Assembly: GCF_001597745.1 (NCBI RefSeq)
Contig: NZ_LUHJ01000072.1
Coordinates: 23,797 to 87,147 of the forward strand
Direction: 5' to 3'
DNA: 63,351 nt
Source: Anabaena sp. 4-3
GTDB lineage: Bacteria; Cyanobacteriota; Cyanobacteriia; Cyanobacteriales; Nostocaceae
Numbering within the stretch: position 1 is the first letter of the stretch; the number at the start of each line of letters is the position of its first letter. The notes under the pieces are model-generated. The model ran no database searches, was not told the origin of the DNA, and worked only from the letters and a program-made list of their open reading frames with translations. Of this stretch, positions 18,302-27,241 are shown one piece after another. The position numbers were made by a program, and so were the translations under genes.

Positions 18302-18411
18302 TCAATTCACTCGTAGGGATGATTTAACCATTGAACTCTTGACGACAATTGTATTATATATGTAGTATGTTTACTCCCAGCTAACACTCGCGCTCCTGGG
18401 CAGTGTGCATC

Positions 18412-20232
18412 ATGGCTAAATTTCAAGACTTGATTAATTACTTTCGTTCCGACTGGAAGCTGAGTATTTTCAGTATTACAGCCTCTAGTATTTACGAAAT
18501 TATCGATTTGGTAGTTCCTTACGGGATTGGGCAGATTTTGAACGTGTTGTCTGATCAACCTTTGGATCAACCATTGACACAGGCGATCGCCATCATTTCC
18601 AACTTTACCAATTATCCAGCAAATAAAACACTATCTCTAGGTGTATTGCTGGGTTTAATTTTCCTGGTGACGGTAGTCAAAGCACCGACACAGCCTTGGT
18701 TAACCGCCTGGTTTCACTGGGATATAGCTTTAAGAGTGCGTCGAGATAAAACCCAGACAGCGATCGCAAAAATTCTGACTCTACCCCTAGAATATTATGA
18801 TGTCAATAACCCTGGACGCATCGCCGGCAGAGTAGCCAGAGGAATTTCTAACCACACATGGACATATCCGGAAATCGCCGGACAGTTAATCCCAAAATTG
18901 TTGCGGGTGCTGGGAATATTTGCATTTATCTTGTTCATTGAATGGCGAATTGCGCTGTTATATTTAATTTCCTTTGTAGTTATCCTCGGCTTGAGCTTGA
19001 AGAAATTACAGCGTCTAATTTGGCATGAAAGTCTTCTAGATAAATACATGGAAGACACCGAAAGCCGGACTTCAGAACTAATTACCAACATCAAAACAGT
19101 CAAAGCTTTCGCTACAGAAGCTAAAGAATTAAAAAGGCAAACACAACGTTTGGATAGGGAGTTAAAATTAGTCGATTATCGCATTCATAAAGGATATGTG
19201 AATCTGATAACTTGGCAAAAAACTGTCATCCAATTTTGTGTGTTTGCTATCTTGGGTTTAACTTTAGCAGCAACAGTCAACGGTCAAATTTCTCTCGGTC
19301 ATTTTGTCATGACTTTAACGCTTTCTAGTATGGCTTATGCTGAACTAGAACCAATTAGCACACTAGCAGAAGTTTTTTCTCGTCGCTATGTTTCCATGTT
19401 GCGGTTTCATGAATTTCTGCAAGAACCAACTGGTAATGAATCAGTGGGGATTTTAACACCGGAAGATGAGACAACATCACCTTACAAATTTACTGGCAAA
19501 GTGGAATTTTCTCATGTCAGTTTTGGTTATGATGATAGCCGTCAAGTCTTGCAAGATATCAACTTATTGATTGAGCCATACCAAACAGTCGCCTTAGTCG
19601 GACGTTCTGGTTCTGGTAAATCTACACTGGTGAAATTGCTATTGCGGTATTTTGAACCTCAAAGCGGACAGATATTGATGGATGGTGAAGATATTCGCAC
19701 CTTGAATGTAGGTAAGTATAGACGCAGACTAGCGATCGTTCACCAAGAAGTAGACATTTTTAACGGTACTGTTTTAGATAACCTCACCTACGGTAGACCT
19801 AACGCTACATTTGAGGAAGTTGAACAAGCCTGTAAAATTGCCAGAGTTGACGAAGTAGTAAAGCAGCTACCCCAAGGTTATTACACCGTCGTGGGAGAAC
19901 GTGGAGTCAGGCTATCTGGTGGACAAAGACAGCGTTTAGGTATTGCTAGAGCCTTGCTAGTGCAACCCGATGTCCTGATTTTTGACGAAGCCACCTCTAG
20001 TTTAGATTACGAGTCTGAGCGTTCCATACAATTAGCCATGCGATCAATTCAAGGTACTTGTACCACAATCGTCATTGCTCACCGCCTGAGTACAGTACGG
20101 GAAGCAGACAAGATAGTAGTTCTAGACAAAGGCAAGATTGTAGAAGTCGGTAGCCATGAGGAACTCTTGCGTCATCAAGGTATTTACCGCCGCTTGCATT
20201 CCCTGCAAGAAACCGGAGAACTTCTAGAGTAG
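18412..20232 (+). CDS. ABC transporter, fused permease and ATPase (exporter type)
   Basis: About 606 residues from the ATG at 18412; a GTG nine bases earlier is the alternative start. The N-terminal half holds the six-helix exporter domain (segments near residues 20-45, 80-100, 165-205 and 270-300). The C-terminal half has Walker A GRSGSGKST, the Q-loop HQEVDIF, the signature LSGGQRQRLGIARAL, Walker B VLIFDEATSSLD and the switch histidine in IVIAHRLST. It should act as a homodimer or heterodimer exporting lipid, peptide or drug. No substrate clue is present. Confidence 0.93.
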   Translation: MAKFQDLINYFRSDWKLSIFSITASSIYEIIDLVVPYGIGQILNVLSDQPLDQPLTQAIAIISNFTNYPANKTLSLGVLLGLIFLVTVVKAPTQPWLTAWFHWDIALRVRRDKTQTAIAKILTLPLEYYDVNNPGRIAGRVARGISNHTWTYPEIAGQLIPKLLRVLGIFAFILFIEWRIALLYLISFVVILGLSLKKLQRLIWHESLLDKYMEDTESRTSELITNIKTVKAFATEAKELKRQTQRLDRELKLVDYRIHKGYVNLITWQKTVIQFCVFAILGLTLAATVNGQISLGHFVMTLTLSSMAYAELEPISTLAEVFSRRYVSMLRFHEFLQEPTGNESVGILTPEDETTSPYKFTGKVEFSHVSFGYDDSRQVLQDINLLIEPYQTVALVGRSGSGKSTLVKLLLRYFEPQSGQILMDGEDIRTLNVGKYRRRLAIVHQEVDIFNGTVLDNLTYGRPNATFEEVEQACKIARVDEVVKQLPQGYYTVVGERGVRLSGGQRQRLGIARALLVQPDVLIFDEATSSLDYESERSIQLAMRSIQGTCTTIVIAHRLSTVREADKIVVLDKGKIVEVGSHEELLRHQGIYRRLHSLQETGELLE

Positions 20233-20244
20233 ATTACAATTTTT

Positions 20245-20320
20245 GTAGGGTGGGCATTGCTTGCAGATTGCTAAGACCTTTAGTTTTACATTGTTGGCAA
20301 TGGCCACCTGACGCTGATAG
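20245..20320. repeat. Dispersed repeat of about 100 bp, copy 2
   Basis: GTAGGGTGGGCATTGCTTG, then CTAAGACCTTTAGTTTTA and GGCAATGGCCACCTGACGCT, clearly related to copies at 6890 and 58012. It lies between the ABC exporter gene and tRNA-Tyr. Confidence 0.75.
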
Positions 20321-20465
20321 GACTGCTGAAGTGGGTTAAAGTAGTTAATTTGTAGGTAAACAGAATTATTGATCAACCCGCCCCTACTACGAACAGAAAA
20401 AATTTTTTCTCCACCCCTTGTCATTTCTAAAATCTGCTGCTAATATTAGAAATCGTGGGAGATAC

Positions 20466-20548
20466 GGGTCGGTGTCCGAGTGGTTAATGGAGACGGACTG
20501 TAAATCCGTTGGTTTACGCCTACGCTGGTTCAAATCCAGCCCGGCCCA
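20466..20548 (+). tRNA. tRNA-Tyr (anticodon GTA)
   Basis: A class II tRNA of 83 bases. The acceptor stem is GGGTCGG/CCGGCCC, the anticodon loop reads CTGTAAA, and there is a long variable arm and a GGTTCAAATCC T-loop. The encoded end continues A-CC. Confidence 0.95.
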
Positions 20549-20606
20549 CCTTCAATTCTAGATTTTGGATTTACGCAAATTCAAAATTTAGAATTATCCA
20601 AATTTT

Positions 20607-20678
20607 GCCCGTGTGGCTCAGTGGTAGAGCACACCCTTGGTAAGGGTGAGGTCACGAGTTCAATCCTCGTCACGGGCT
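20607..20678 (+). tRNA. tRNA-Thr (anticodon GGT)
   Basis: 72 bases, acceptor GCCCGTG/CACGGGC, anticodon stem CACCC/GGGTG around loop TTGGTAA, T-arm GAGTTCAATCCTC. It lies 58 bases after tRNA-Tyr, so the two may be transcribed together. Confidence 0.95.
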
Positions 20679-20755
20679 TTTTATAAAACATCGAAAACTC
20701 AATCTTTTCAGCCATTTGCATATTTGTTGTCTCCAGCATATTTAGCTGGAATTTT

Positions 20756-20902
20756 TTATAATTTATTGTATTTATATGCAACAAAATCAAAAGGTGAATG
20801 TTCACACACACCAGGTGCAAGAATCAAGTAACCTTTAAGGGTAAGTTCAGCGATCGCTTTCGTAACTGCAATATCGCCTTTATGCTTAGTATGGTGTAAC
20901 AC
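20756..20902 (-). pseudogene. Truncated PD-(D/E)XK homing-endonuclease-like relic
   Basis: A 48-codon frame reads LHHTKHKGDIAVTKAIAELT, then LKGYLILAPGVCEHSPFDFV and AYKYNKL before a stop. From memory this matches the N-terminal half of the small group I intron-associated PD-(D/E)XK endonuclease family (HTKHKGD... then SPFDLV.YK). It ends just before the expected catalytic (E/Q)-V-K strand, so it is probably a decayed fragment. The start is unclear: a GTG at 20902, with an open frame further upstream to about 20940. It lies between tRNA-Thr and tRNA-Arg, and tRNA genes are known homes of such intron-linked endonucleases. Confidence 0.6.
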
Positions 20903-20971
20903 CAAAAAACCCTTTTTATCAAAGATGATCACTCTAATTTACAGTTTTTAGAAGTGTGTATTAAGTTAAAA

Positions 20972-21045
20972 CGAGCGCGGCAGGACTCGAACCTGCGACA
21001 GACTGCTTAGAAGGCAGTTACTCTATCCACCTGAGTTACGCGCCC
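20972..21045 (-). tRNA. tRNA-Arg (anticodon TCT)
   Basis: 74 bases. Acceptor GGGCGCG pairs with CGCGCTC, the anticodon loop is CTTCTAA and the T-arm is CAGGTTCGAGTCCTG. Opposite in strand to the two tRNAs upstream. Confidence 0.94.
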
Positions 21046-21388
21046 AAGTCAAGTTTTTGGCTCAAAAATAAGTTACCTACAACATTATATCTTGTTAACT
21101 CATAATCAGCAATCAAAAAATTGCAGATTTAGCAGTAATATAACTAAGAAGCTATAAGCAAGTTAGCGAATACACCCTAAAAACAGCACAAAGTGGCTAT
21201 TAATTAGCTACATTAACTGGTCGATGAGTGGTTATTTGGGTGTTGATGCCTATACTCTAGGGATAGGGTACTCTAGGGTAGTTGGTCAAACCCAACCACG
21301 TAAGTAATCGCACTCTTGGCGATGTTGCCAAATCCGATTATAAAACGCATATCTACAAAGCCCCTGTGAGGAGTGATTTGCTAGTGCC
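21046..21388. other. Gap upstream of an unknown gene
   Basis: No gene, hairpin or repeat of note seen. It should contain the promoters of the tRNA-Arg (minus) and the 21389 gene (plus). Confidence 0.45.
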
Positions 21389-22048
21389 ATGTTTATTTTG
21401 AAACGGCAGGATGTTGAAATATCAAGCATTCAGCACCCAAAAAAGGATCAGCAGGTGCCGATTCTCCATTATCAGGGGCAGGCTTTTCGCTTGATTAGTG
21501 TGTTCAAAGCTGGACAAGAAGAAGAAGCAAGAGCCTTATGGAGAGAATTAACAGATAATCGAGGTAAGGCTTGTGTGTTGCTAGAAGAACCAGAACGTTT
21601 TAGCGTCTGGGGTAAGGTACGCTTAGAGCAGATAGAAAATGAGACTGGCGGCAACAGCAAAAGCGGAATTTTTATCCAAGCGAGTATTTTACTGTTGCAA
21701 GCTGTCCACATGGACATTGAAGATTTTTTGGGGACAAAGCAAGCTTCATTATTTGAAAAAGATATTACGGAAGTTTTAAAACAGCAACAGTTTCCTGAGA
21801 CTAATACCATAGAAGCCATAAAATATTGGGTGTCGATTAATCCCCTAGAAGCCCCTAAACTTCCACCTTGGAAAGAAAATCATGTAGTTAGCTTTCTACA
21901 AGAACTACATAAGTTAGGAAAAACATATTTTGGTAACGCCAACTTCGCCAATCAGGTGGCAGATAAGTTACAGGAGATGCCAGAAGGTGAGCGATCGCTC
22001 TTCCTCACTTGGCTAAATCAATCTTCTCTGAGTAAACTGTGGCAATAG
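21389..22048 (+). CDS. Conserved cyanobacterial-type protein of unknown function
   Basis: A 219-residue soluble protein. The N-terminal half reads as alternating strands and helices (PILHYQGQAFRLISVFKAGQ, ACVLLEEPERFSVWGKVRLE). The C-terminal half is helical (LEAPKLPPWKENHVVSFLQE, LHKLGKTYFGNANF). No signal peptide, membrane segment or known motif was seen. A convincing length and codon use support it as real. No function is proposed. Confidence 0.6.
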   Translation: MFILKRQDVEISSIQHPKKDQQVPILHYQGQAFRLISVFKAGQEEEARALWRELTDNRGKACVLLEEPERFSVWGKVRLEQIENETGGNSKSGIFIQASILLLQAVHMDIEDFLGTKQASLFEKDITEVLKQQQFPETNTIEAIKYWVSINPLEAPKLPPWKENHVVSFLQELHKLGKTYFGNANFANQVADKLQEMPEGERSLFLTWLNQSSLSKLWQ

Positions 22049-22161
22049 CATCAACAGTGTTAGCAAAAATACACTAATTAGCAGTTGCTACAAGGCTGCA
22101 ATTATACTTGACACATTTGATGCCAGTTCAAATACAGCCAGAGTGCATTGAGTCGATTACT

Positions 22162-23019
22162 ATGAATAGTTCTTACAAAAATTCGCCATACCCGTTTAAA
22201 TCTCTGCTGACTACCCAAAACATTGTCTTGGCTAGCATTGGCTGGGGGGTACTAGCTCTGCTATACTTTTTGTTGTTTAGTGCCAAAGTCCCAGGAGCTA
22301 ATGGTGTAGAAAGCCGTGCCGAGTGGTACGTGATTGGTACAAATATCTTTGAAGCGGTAGCTTATCTGGGTGCCGGGATTTTATGCTTAAGGAATTGGCG
22401 CAGTCCACAAATTGTTAGTAGTCGCAAGGTGTGGCTAGCCATTGCCATAGGCATGCTTTCTTATTTCCTGGGAGGGATATTTTTTGGCTATACAGAAATA
22501 GTTTTAAAAGAAGAACCGGATGTATCTATCGGCGACGTGTTTTTTGTACTCAGTTATATATCCCTAGGCGTAGGCATGATTTTAGCAGTAGCAGCCAGAC
22601 GAATTAATCTCGAAAAATGGCAATGGCTCATTGTGTTAGGAATTGGAGTATCCGGAAGTTTTTTAGCATGGTGGATTTCTATGCACCAAAAAACCGGCTC
22701 AGATGAATTATTAGCCCAGATTCTGAACTGGTTTTACATAGTGAGCGATGTACTACTTTTAATTATCGCTACTACCGTGCTGTTAGCTTTTTGGGGAGGA
22801 CGAGTTGCCCAATCCTGGAGAATGATTGCGGCGGCCGCGTTTTCGCTCTACATTGCAGATATGTGGTTTAAATATGCCCAGGGTCCTAATTATCAAAGTG
22901 GAGAAATCTTAGAAGTGTTTTGGGTGTTTAGTGGAGTGTTATTTGGTATGGGTGCTGCCCTAGAATATGACGCATCATTAAGCCGGAATCGGCGGGAGCG
23001 CGGACGAAAACGAGCATAA
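22162..23019 (+). CDS. Integral membrane protein with about eight helices, unknown function
   Basis: From the ATG at 22162 (MNSSYKNSPYPFKS) the protein has 285 residues. An upstream in-frame ATG at 22108 would add 18 residues of poor quality. About eight hydrophobic segments alternate with short loops, for example VLASIGWGVLALLYFLLF and LLLIIATTVLLAFWGG. The tail is strongly basic (NRRERGRKRA). It may be co-transcribed with the HTH protein that starts about 10 bases later. No family motif was recognised. Confidence 0.7.
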   Translation: MNSSYKNSPYPFKSLLTTQNIVLASIGWGVLALLYFLLFSAKVPGANGVESRAEWYVIGTNIFEAVAYLGAGILCLRNWRSPQIVSSRKVWLAIAIGMLSYFLGGIFFGYTEIVLKEEPDVSIGDVFFVLSYISLGVGMILAVAARRINLEKWQWLIVLGIGVSGSFLAWWISMHQKTGSDELLAQILNWFYIVSDVLLLIIATTVLLAFWGGRVAQSWRMIAAAAFSLYIADMWFKYAQGPNYQSGEILEVFWVFSGVLFGMGAALEYDASLSRNRRERGRKRA

Positions 23020-23028
23020 AAAAGATTG

Positions 23029-24048
23029 GTGTCTACCGTGAGAAAACTAACAAATTCTGACAAACAAGAAATTCTCAAACTCTATCGCGAAACTGCTGAA
23101 ACAACCTCAACTTTGGCAGAACGCTATGATGTAAGCAACTCAACCATTAGCCGCTTGCTAAAAAGCACCTTACCAGAAGATGAGTACGAATACCTCGTTT
23201 CTTTAAAACGTGCGGCTCGGACTCCTGAAGGTAGGGCGCAGGTAAGTTATGACAACATCCCTGTTTTTAGTCGCGAACCAGAGCCAGAAGCAGAACCAGT
23301 TCCTAGCAAGGAAAAACCACGCTTGAAGACGCGAGAGGTTGAGCTACCCAAGCCAGTGGTAAAACCAGAGCCATCCCCACAAGAGGATGAGGAGAATCAA
23401 GAAACTCCTGGCTTGAGACGGGTGCGACGGCGTTCTTCAGCAGAGGAAAAACCCCGGCCTAAGCCAGCAAAGCAGTTGGAAATTCCCATAGTCAAGCCAC
23501 CGGAAATTACGCCTATTTCCAGTCCTTTGCTTGAGGATGAGAAGCCTGATGTGACGGCGATCGCCCAAATGTTCGGGGAAGACTTGCTAGATGAGTCTGA
23601 AGATTTGGAAGATTTAGAGGATGAGTTAGAGGAAGATGAAGAAGATTTAGAAGAGGAAGACTACGAGGAAGAGGAAGATTACTTTGAACGCCCCAGACCT
23701 ATAGTCACAAAACGCCGATTGGGAGAAATTCCAGTTCAAGTTTTACCATTATCGGCGGCGGCTTTGCCCAGAACTTGCTATTTAGTAATTGACCGTTCCG
23801 CAGAACTAATTACTAGACCACTCAAGGATTTTGGGGATTTAGGGCAGATTCCCAGCATCGAAACTCAACAGAAAACTCTACCAGTGTTTGATAATCACCG
23901 AGTTGCCAAGCGGTTTTCTACCAAGCGCGATCGCGTGATTAAAGTTCCTGATAGTAAAATGCTACATAAGGCTCGCACCCATTTGCAAGCTAAGGGCATT
24001 ACCAGACTGTTAATTGATGGACAGGTCTACTCTCTATCTCTGGTGTAA
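23029..24048 (+). CDS. Protein with N-terminal HTH and acidic central region
   Basis: About 339 residues. The first 60 form a transposase/resolvase-like helix-turn-helix (DKQEILKLYRETAETTSTLA, RYDVSNSTISRLLKSTL). The middle is Pro/Glu-rich, followed by a dense acidic stretch (about residues 178-218), then a conserved C-terminal domain (PRTCYLVIDRSAELITRPLK) ending with AKGITRLLIDGQVYSLSLV. The start is uncertain because TTG (23026), GTG (23029) and GTG (23038) are all possible. The HTH suggests DNA binding, but it is not part of an intact transposase. Confidence 0.65.
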   Translation: MSTVRKLTNSDKQEILKLYRETAETTSTLAERYDVSNSTISRLLKSTLPEDEYEYLVSLKRAARTPEGRAQVSYDNIPVFSREPEPEAEPVPSKEKPRLKTREVELPKPVVKPEPSPQEDEENQETPGLRRVRRRSSAEEKPRPKPAKQLEIPIVKPPEITPISSPLLEDEKPDVTAIAQMFGEDLLDESEDLEDLEDELEEDEEDLEEEDYEEEEDYFERPRPIVTKRRLGEIPVQVLPLSAAALPRTCYLVIDRSAELITRPLKDFGDLGQIPSIETQQKTLPVFDNHRVAKRFSTKRDRVIKVPDSKMLHKARTHLQAKGITRLLIDGQVYSLSLV

Positions 24049-24169
24049 AACCTCAAAGTGAGGCAATTCCTCACTTCCACCCCCTAGTAAATACCTGCCA
24101 ATCCCCCTGTCACCACAGCAGTTGAATCTTTGTGTCCGCCCAAACTCCCCAAGATTCACTGTTTGACAC

Positions 24170-24203
24170 TATCACCACTACAACTAGAGTTGTAGTGGTG
24201 ATA
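24170..24203 (+). terminator. Strong hairpin terminator after the HTH protein gene
   Basis: TATCACCACTACAACT pairs perfectly with AGTTGTAGTGGTGATA (16 bp, 2-base loop), followed by TTATTAA. 122 bases past the stop codon. Confidence 0.6.
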
Positions 24204-24320
24204 TTATTAATGACTCAGCTTGTGCCAGTTTTAAATACAACCTCCAAAATATCTGGAACATTTCAATATCTTTTTCGACCAATGATTTAGCACTAAAAAT
24301 TACAAAATTTTCGCAAAAAT

Positions 24321-24857
24321 ATGAAAAAAATACTCAAATCTGTGATGACAATCTCTGCATTGTCTTCCTTAGCCATAGCTGCTGTGACAATTAATCCTAG
24401 TCAAGCTGCGGCTGAAACGAAAAAAGGTACTGATGCTAGTTATATCGGTGCTGGTGTAGCAGCAGGTGTTACCAACGGCGGACAAAATAACGATGCTGCT
24501 AACTTTGGTGGTAACATCACAGGACGGGTGAAATTAGGCAATACACCATTTTCTGCACGGGGTAATGTGTTGTGGAATGATAATACAACGGCAATTATTC
24601 CTGAAGTTTCCGTAGATGTGCCGATTGCTAACGGCACTAATGCCTTTGTCACTGGGGGTTATTCTTTTGTAGAGAAAAATAACTCACCTAGTCCTTTGGG
24701 TAATCGAGAATCTGTAGTGGTGGGTGCTGGTATTGAGTCAGAAGTTGCTAACAACTTCCTGATTTACACCAATGCCAAAGTCGGTTTACGTGCTTACCAA
24801 GATAGTCCTGCTTCTGCTGTCAGCATCAATGGCGGTATCGGTTATCGTTTTAGATAG
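24321..24857 (+). CDS. Exported small beta-barrel-like outer membrane protein
   Basis: A 178-residue protein with a signal peptide (MKKILKSVMTISALSSLAIA, cleavage near SQAAA). The mature chain is built of alternating polar/hydrophobic strands rich in Gly, Asn and Val (ASYIGAGVAAGVTNGG, SVVVGAGIESEVANNFLIYT) and ends in an aromatic strand, INGGIGYRFR. This suits an outer-membrane eight-strand barrel. No close family recognised. Confidence 0.65.
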   Translation: MKKILKSVMTISALSSLAIAAVTINPSQAAAETKKGTDASYIGAGVAAGVTNGGQNNDAANFGGNITGRVKLGNTPFSARGNVLWNDNTTAIIPEVSVDVPIANGTNAFVTGGYSFVEKNNSPSPLGNRESVVVGAGIESEVANNFLIYTNAKVGLRAYQDSPASAVSINGGIGYRFR

Positions 24858-24925
24858 ATAAATGCTGAATTATTTTTGGGTTAGTATAGTATATATTTAA
24901 CTCAGCACTGAAAACTCAGAAACAT

Positions 24926-24975
24926 AAAAAGCTGGTTTGATTAAGTGTAACATCACTAATACAGCCGGCTTTTTG
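24926..24975 (+). terminator. Terminator after the beta-barrel gene
   Basis: AAAAAGCTGG (24926-24935) and CCGGCTTTTT (24965-24974) form a stem ending in a T-run, 68 bases past the stop. Confidence 0.6.
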
Positions 24976-25103
24976 TCATGTTAAAATTGAGGTATTATTC
25001 ATATTTCCGACCGGATTACCGGGAAATATTCAGCCGAAAAAGTGCTGTTTGCTTGTTGATTCGGCAATTACCGATGCCTAATTGAGAATACTATAGAATC
25101 CTG

Positions 25104-27041
25104 ATGGTTAAATCTGCTCCTCCCCCCACAACCGCTAATCGTAAACCTTCCAAAGTCGAAGGTCTGAAAGAAAATAGTAATTTTTTACGTGAACCTGTAG
25201 CAACGCAGATTCTTGAGGATACCACTCACTTTAGTGAAGATGCTGTACAAATCCTGAAGTTTCACGGTTCTTATCAGCAGGATAACCGCGATAATCGCGT
25301 TAAGGGACAGGAGAAAGATTATCAGTTTATGCTGCGGACAAAAAATCCGGGTGGGTTAGTACCGCCGCAGCTATATTTGGCTTTAGATAAGCTGGCTGAT
25401 GATTATGGTAATCATACTTTGCGGGCAACGACTCGCCAAGGGTTTCAATTGCACGGGATTTTAAAGAAAAATCTCAAAGCGGCGATCGCTACTATTGTCA
25501 ATAACCTGGGTTCAACCTTGGGTGCTTGTGGCGACCTCAACCGCAACGTTATGGCACCACCAGCCCCTTTTAAAAACAACCCTGAATATCAGTATGCTTG
25601 GGAATATGCCCAAAATATCGCTGACTTACTTTCACCCCAAACTGGTGCTTATTACGAAATTTGGCTAGATGGGGAAAAAGCCATCAGCGCGGAAGAAAGT
25701 CCAGAGGTGAAAGCCGCTAGACAACGCAATGGCAACGGCACAATTTTCCACAACACAGAAGAACCGATCTACGGTACGCATTATATGCCCCGTAAGTTCA
25801 AAGTCAGTGTCACAGTGCCGGGAGATAATTCCATTGATTTATATTCTCAAGACTTGACTTTAGTAGTTATTACTGACGAACAGGGCAATCTAGAAGGATT
25901 TAATATCTTTGCGGGTGGTGGTTTAGGCAGAACACATAACAAAGAGGAAACCTTTGCCAGATTGGCTGATGCCATTGGTTATGTCGCCAAAGAAGACGTT
26001 TATGATGCAGTCAAGGCGATTATTGCCACTCAGAGAGATTATGGCGATCGCACTGACCGCCGCCACGCTAGGTTAAAATACTTAATCCATGATTGGGGTG
26101 TAGATAAATTCCGCGCCCAAGTAGAAGAATATTTGGGTAAACCTCTTGCACCCTTTAAACAGCTACCAGAGTTTAAATATCACGACTTCCTCGGTTGGCA
26201 TGAACAAGGCGATGGCAAACTATTTTTAGGCATTTCCATTGATAATGGACGGGTTAAAGATGAAGGTTCATTACAACTGAAAACCGCCTTCAGAGAAATT
26301 GTTGAGCAATTTAACTTACCCATCCGCCTGACACCCAACCAAAACCTGATTTTCTACGAAATTGAGCCAGCAGACAAGCCAGCCATACAACAGATTCTCG
26401 ACCGTTGTGGTGTGGTTTCTGACCCCAGCACCATCGACTCTTTAGTACGCTATGCTATGGCTTGCCCAGCTTTACCTACTTGTGGTTTAGCAATTACAGA
26501 ATCAGAAAGGGCAATACCTGGAATTCTCGAAAGAATTCGCGCTGTTTTGGATAAAGTAGGTTTACAAAATGAGCATTTTGTGGTAAGGATGACAGGTTGC
26601 CCTAATGGTTGCGCTCGTCCTTACATGGCAGAATTGGGTTTTGTGGGGAGTGCGCCAGAAAGCTATCAAGTGTGGTTAGGTGGTTCACCGCATCAGACAA
26701 GACTAGCGCAACCTTATGTTGACCGCTTGCATCATAATGATTTAGAAAGCTTCCTAGAGCCGATTTTTGTCTATTTTAAGAAATCTCGGACATCTGGGGA
26801 AAGCTTCGGGGATTTTTGCGATCGCGTTGGTTTTGATGCGATTCGGGAATTTGCAGACAAGTATAAACCAGAAGCAGAGGAAGCGATCGTAGAACCAACC
26901 GTTAAGAATCGTAAATCAGCACATCGCATCAGTGTGCAAGATGATGTTTACGACAAACTCAAACAAACAGCCGCTAGCCAAGGTAAACCAATGTCCGCAT
27001 TGGTGAATGAGGCGTTGAAAATTTACTTGCAGATGGAATAG
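25104..27041 (+). CDS. sir: Ferredoxin-sulfite reductase with a ribbon-helix-helix-like C-terminal tail
   Basis: A 645-residue assimilatory sulfite reductase. Sirohaem/[4Fe-4S] ligands C454 and C460 (CPALPTC) and C499 and C503 (TGCPNGC) are in the canonical arrangement. The substrate-side motifs [14 protein letters not shown] and [14 protein letters not shown] are also present. It reduces sulfite to sulfide with six electrons from ferredoxin. The last about 39 residues ([20 protein letters not shown], then [17 protein letters not shown]) look like a CopG/Arc-type ribbon-helix-helix, which is not part of the catalytic fold. Nitrite reductase is the main alternative, but length and this neighbourhood favour sulfite. 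Confidence 0.9.
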   Translation: MVKSAPPPTTANRKPSKVEGLKENSNFLREPVATQILEDTTHFSEDAVQILKFHGSYQQDNRDNRVKGQEKDYQFMLRTKNPGGLVPPQLYLALDKLADDYGNHTLRATTRQGFQLHGILKKNLKAAIATIVNNLGSTLGACGDLNRNVMAPPAPFKNNPEYQYAWEYAQNIADLLSPQTGAYYEIWLDGEKAISAEESPEVKAARQRNGNGTIFHNTEEPIYGTHYMPRKFKVSVTVPGDNSIDLYSQDLTLVVITDEQGNLEGFNIFAGGGLGRTHNKEETFARLADAIGYVAKEDVYDAVKAIIATQRDYGDRTDRRHARLKYLIHDWGVDKFRAQVEEYLGKPLAPFKQLPEFKYHDFLGWHEQGDGKLFLGISIDNGRVKDEGSLQLKTAFREIVEQFNLPIRLTPNQNLIFYEIEPADKPAIQQILDRCGVVSDPSTIDSLVRYAMACPALPTCGLAITESERAIPGILERIRAVLDKVGLQNEHFVVRMTGCPNGCARPYMAELGFVGSAPESYQVWLGGSPHQTRLAQPYVDRLHHNDLESFLEPIFVYFKKSRTSGESFGDFCDRVGFDAIREFADKYKPEAEEAIVEPTVKNRKSAHRISVQDDVYDKLKQTAASQGKPMSALVNEALKIYLQME

Positions 27042-27093
27042 AAAACTGAATTCCATTGCCAGTAAAGAAACAAGAAGATTAATATATAAAATG

Positions 27094-27122
27094 GCTGTAC
27101 CGATGTTTTGGTGCAGCTTTTT
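27094..27122 (+). terminator. Terminator of sir
   Basis: GCTGTACC pairs with GGTGCAGC (one wobble), then TTTTT. About 50 bases past the stop codon. Confidence 0.75.
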
Positions 27123-27166
27123 CGTATTTATAGCGGTTTTCAACGAGATTGAGAAGAAAAATATTT

Positions 27167-27200
27167 GAACGCCGATGAACGCCGATGAACGCGGATGAAT
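27167..27200. repeat. Small tandem repeat, GAACGCCGAT units
   Basis: Three direct units of GAACGC(C/G)GAT, about 11 bases each, between sir and the TPR gene end. Confidence 0.6.
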
Positions 27201-27241
27201 CCTTTAGAAGACAAAACTTCGTTTTTAGGCGATCGCTGTGC

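Noticed and set aside
20581-20820. 79-codon frame over tRNA-Thr
   Set aside because: Its end is the reverse complement of tRNA-Thr, a known source of false frames; the real signal here is the tRNA and the relic at 20756-20902.
24321-24857. A secretion-system needle or pilin identity for the 178-residue exported protein
   Set aside because: Signal peptide and strand-rich composition with an aromatic end fit an outer-membrane barrel; no type III/IV pilin motif is present.
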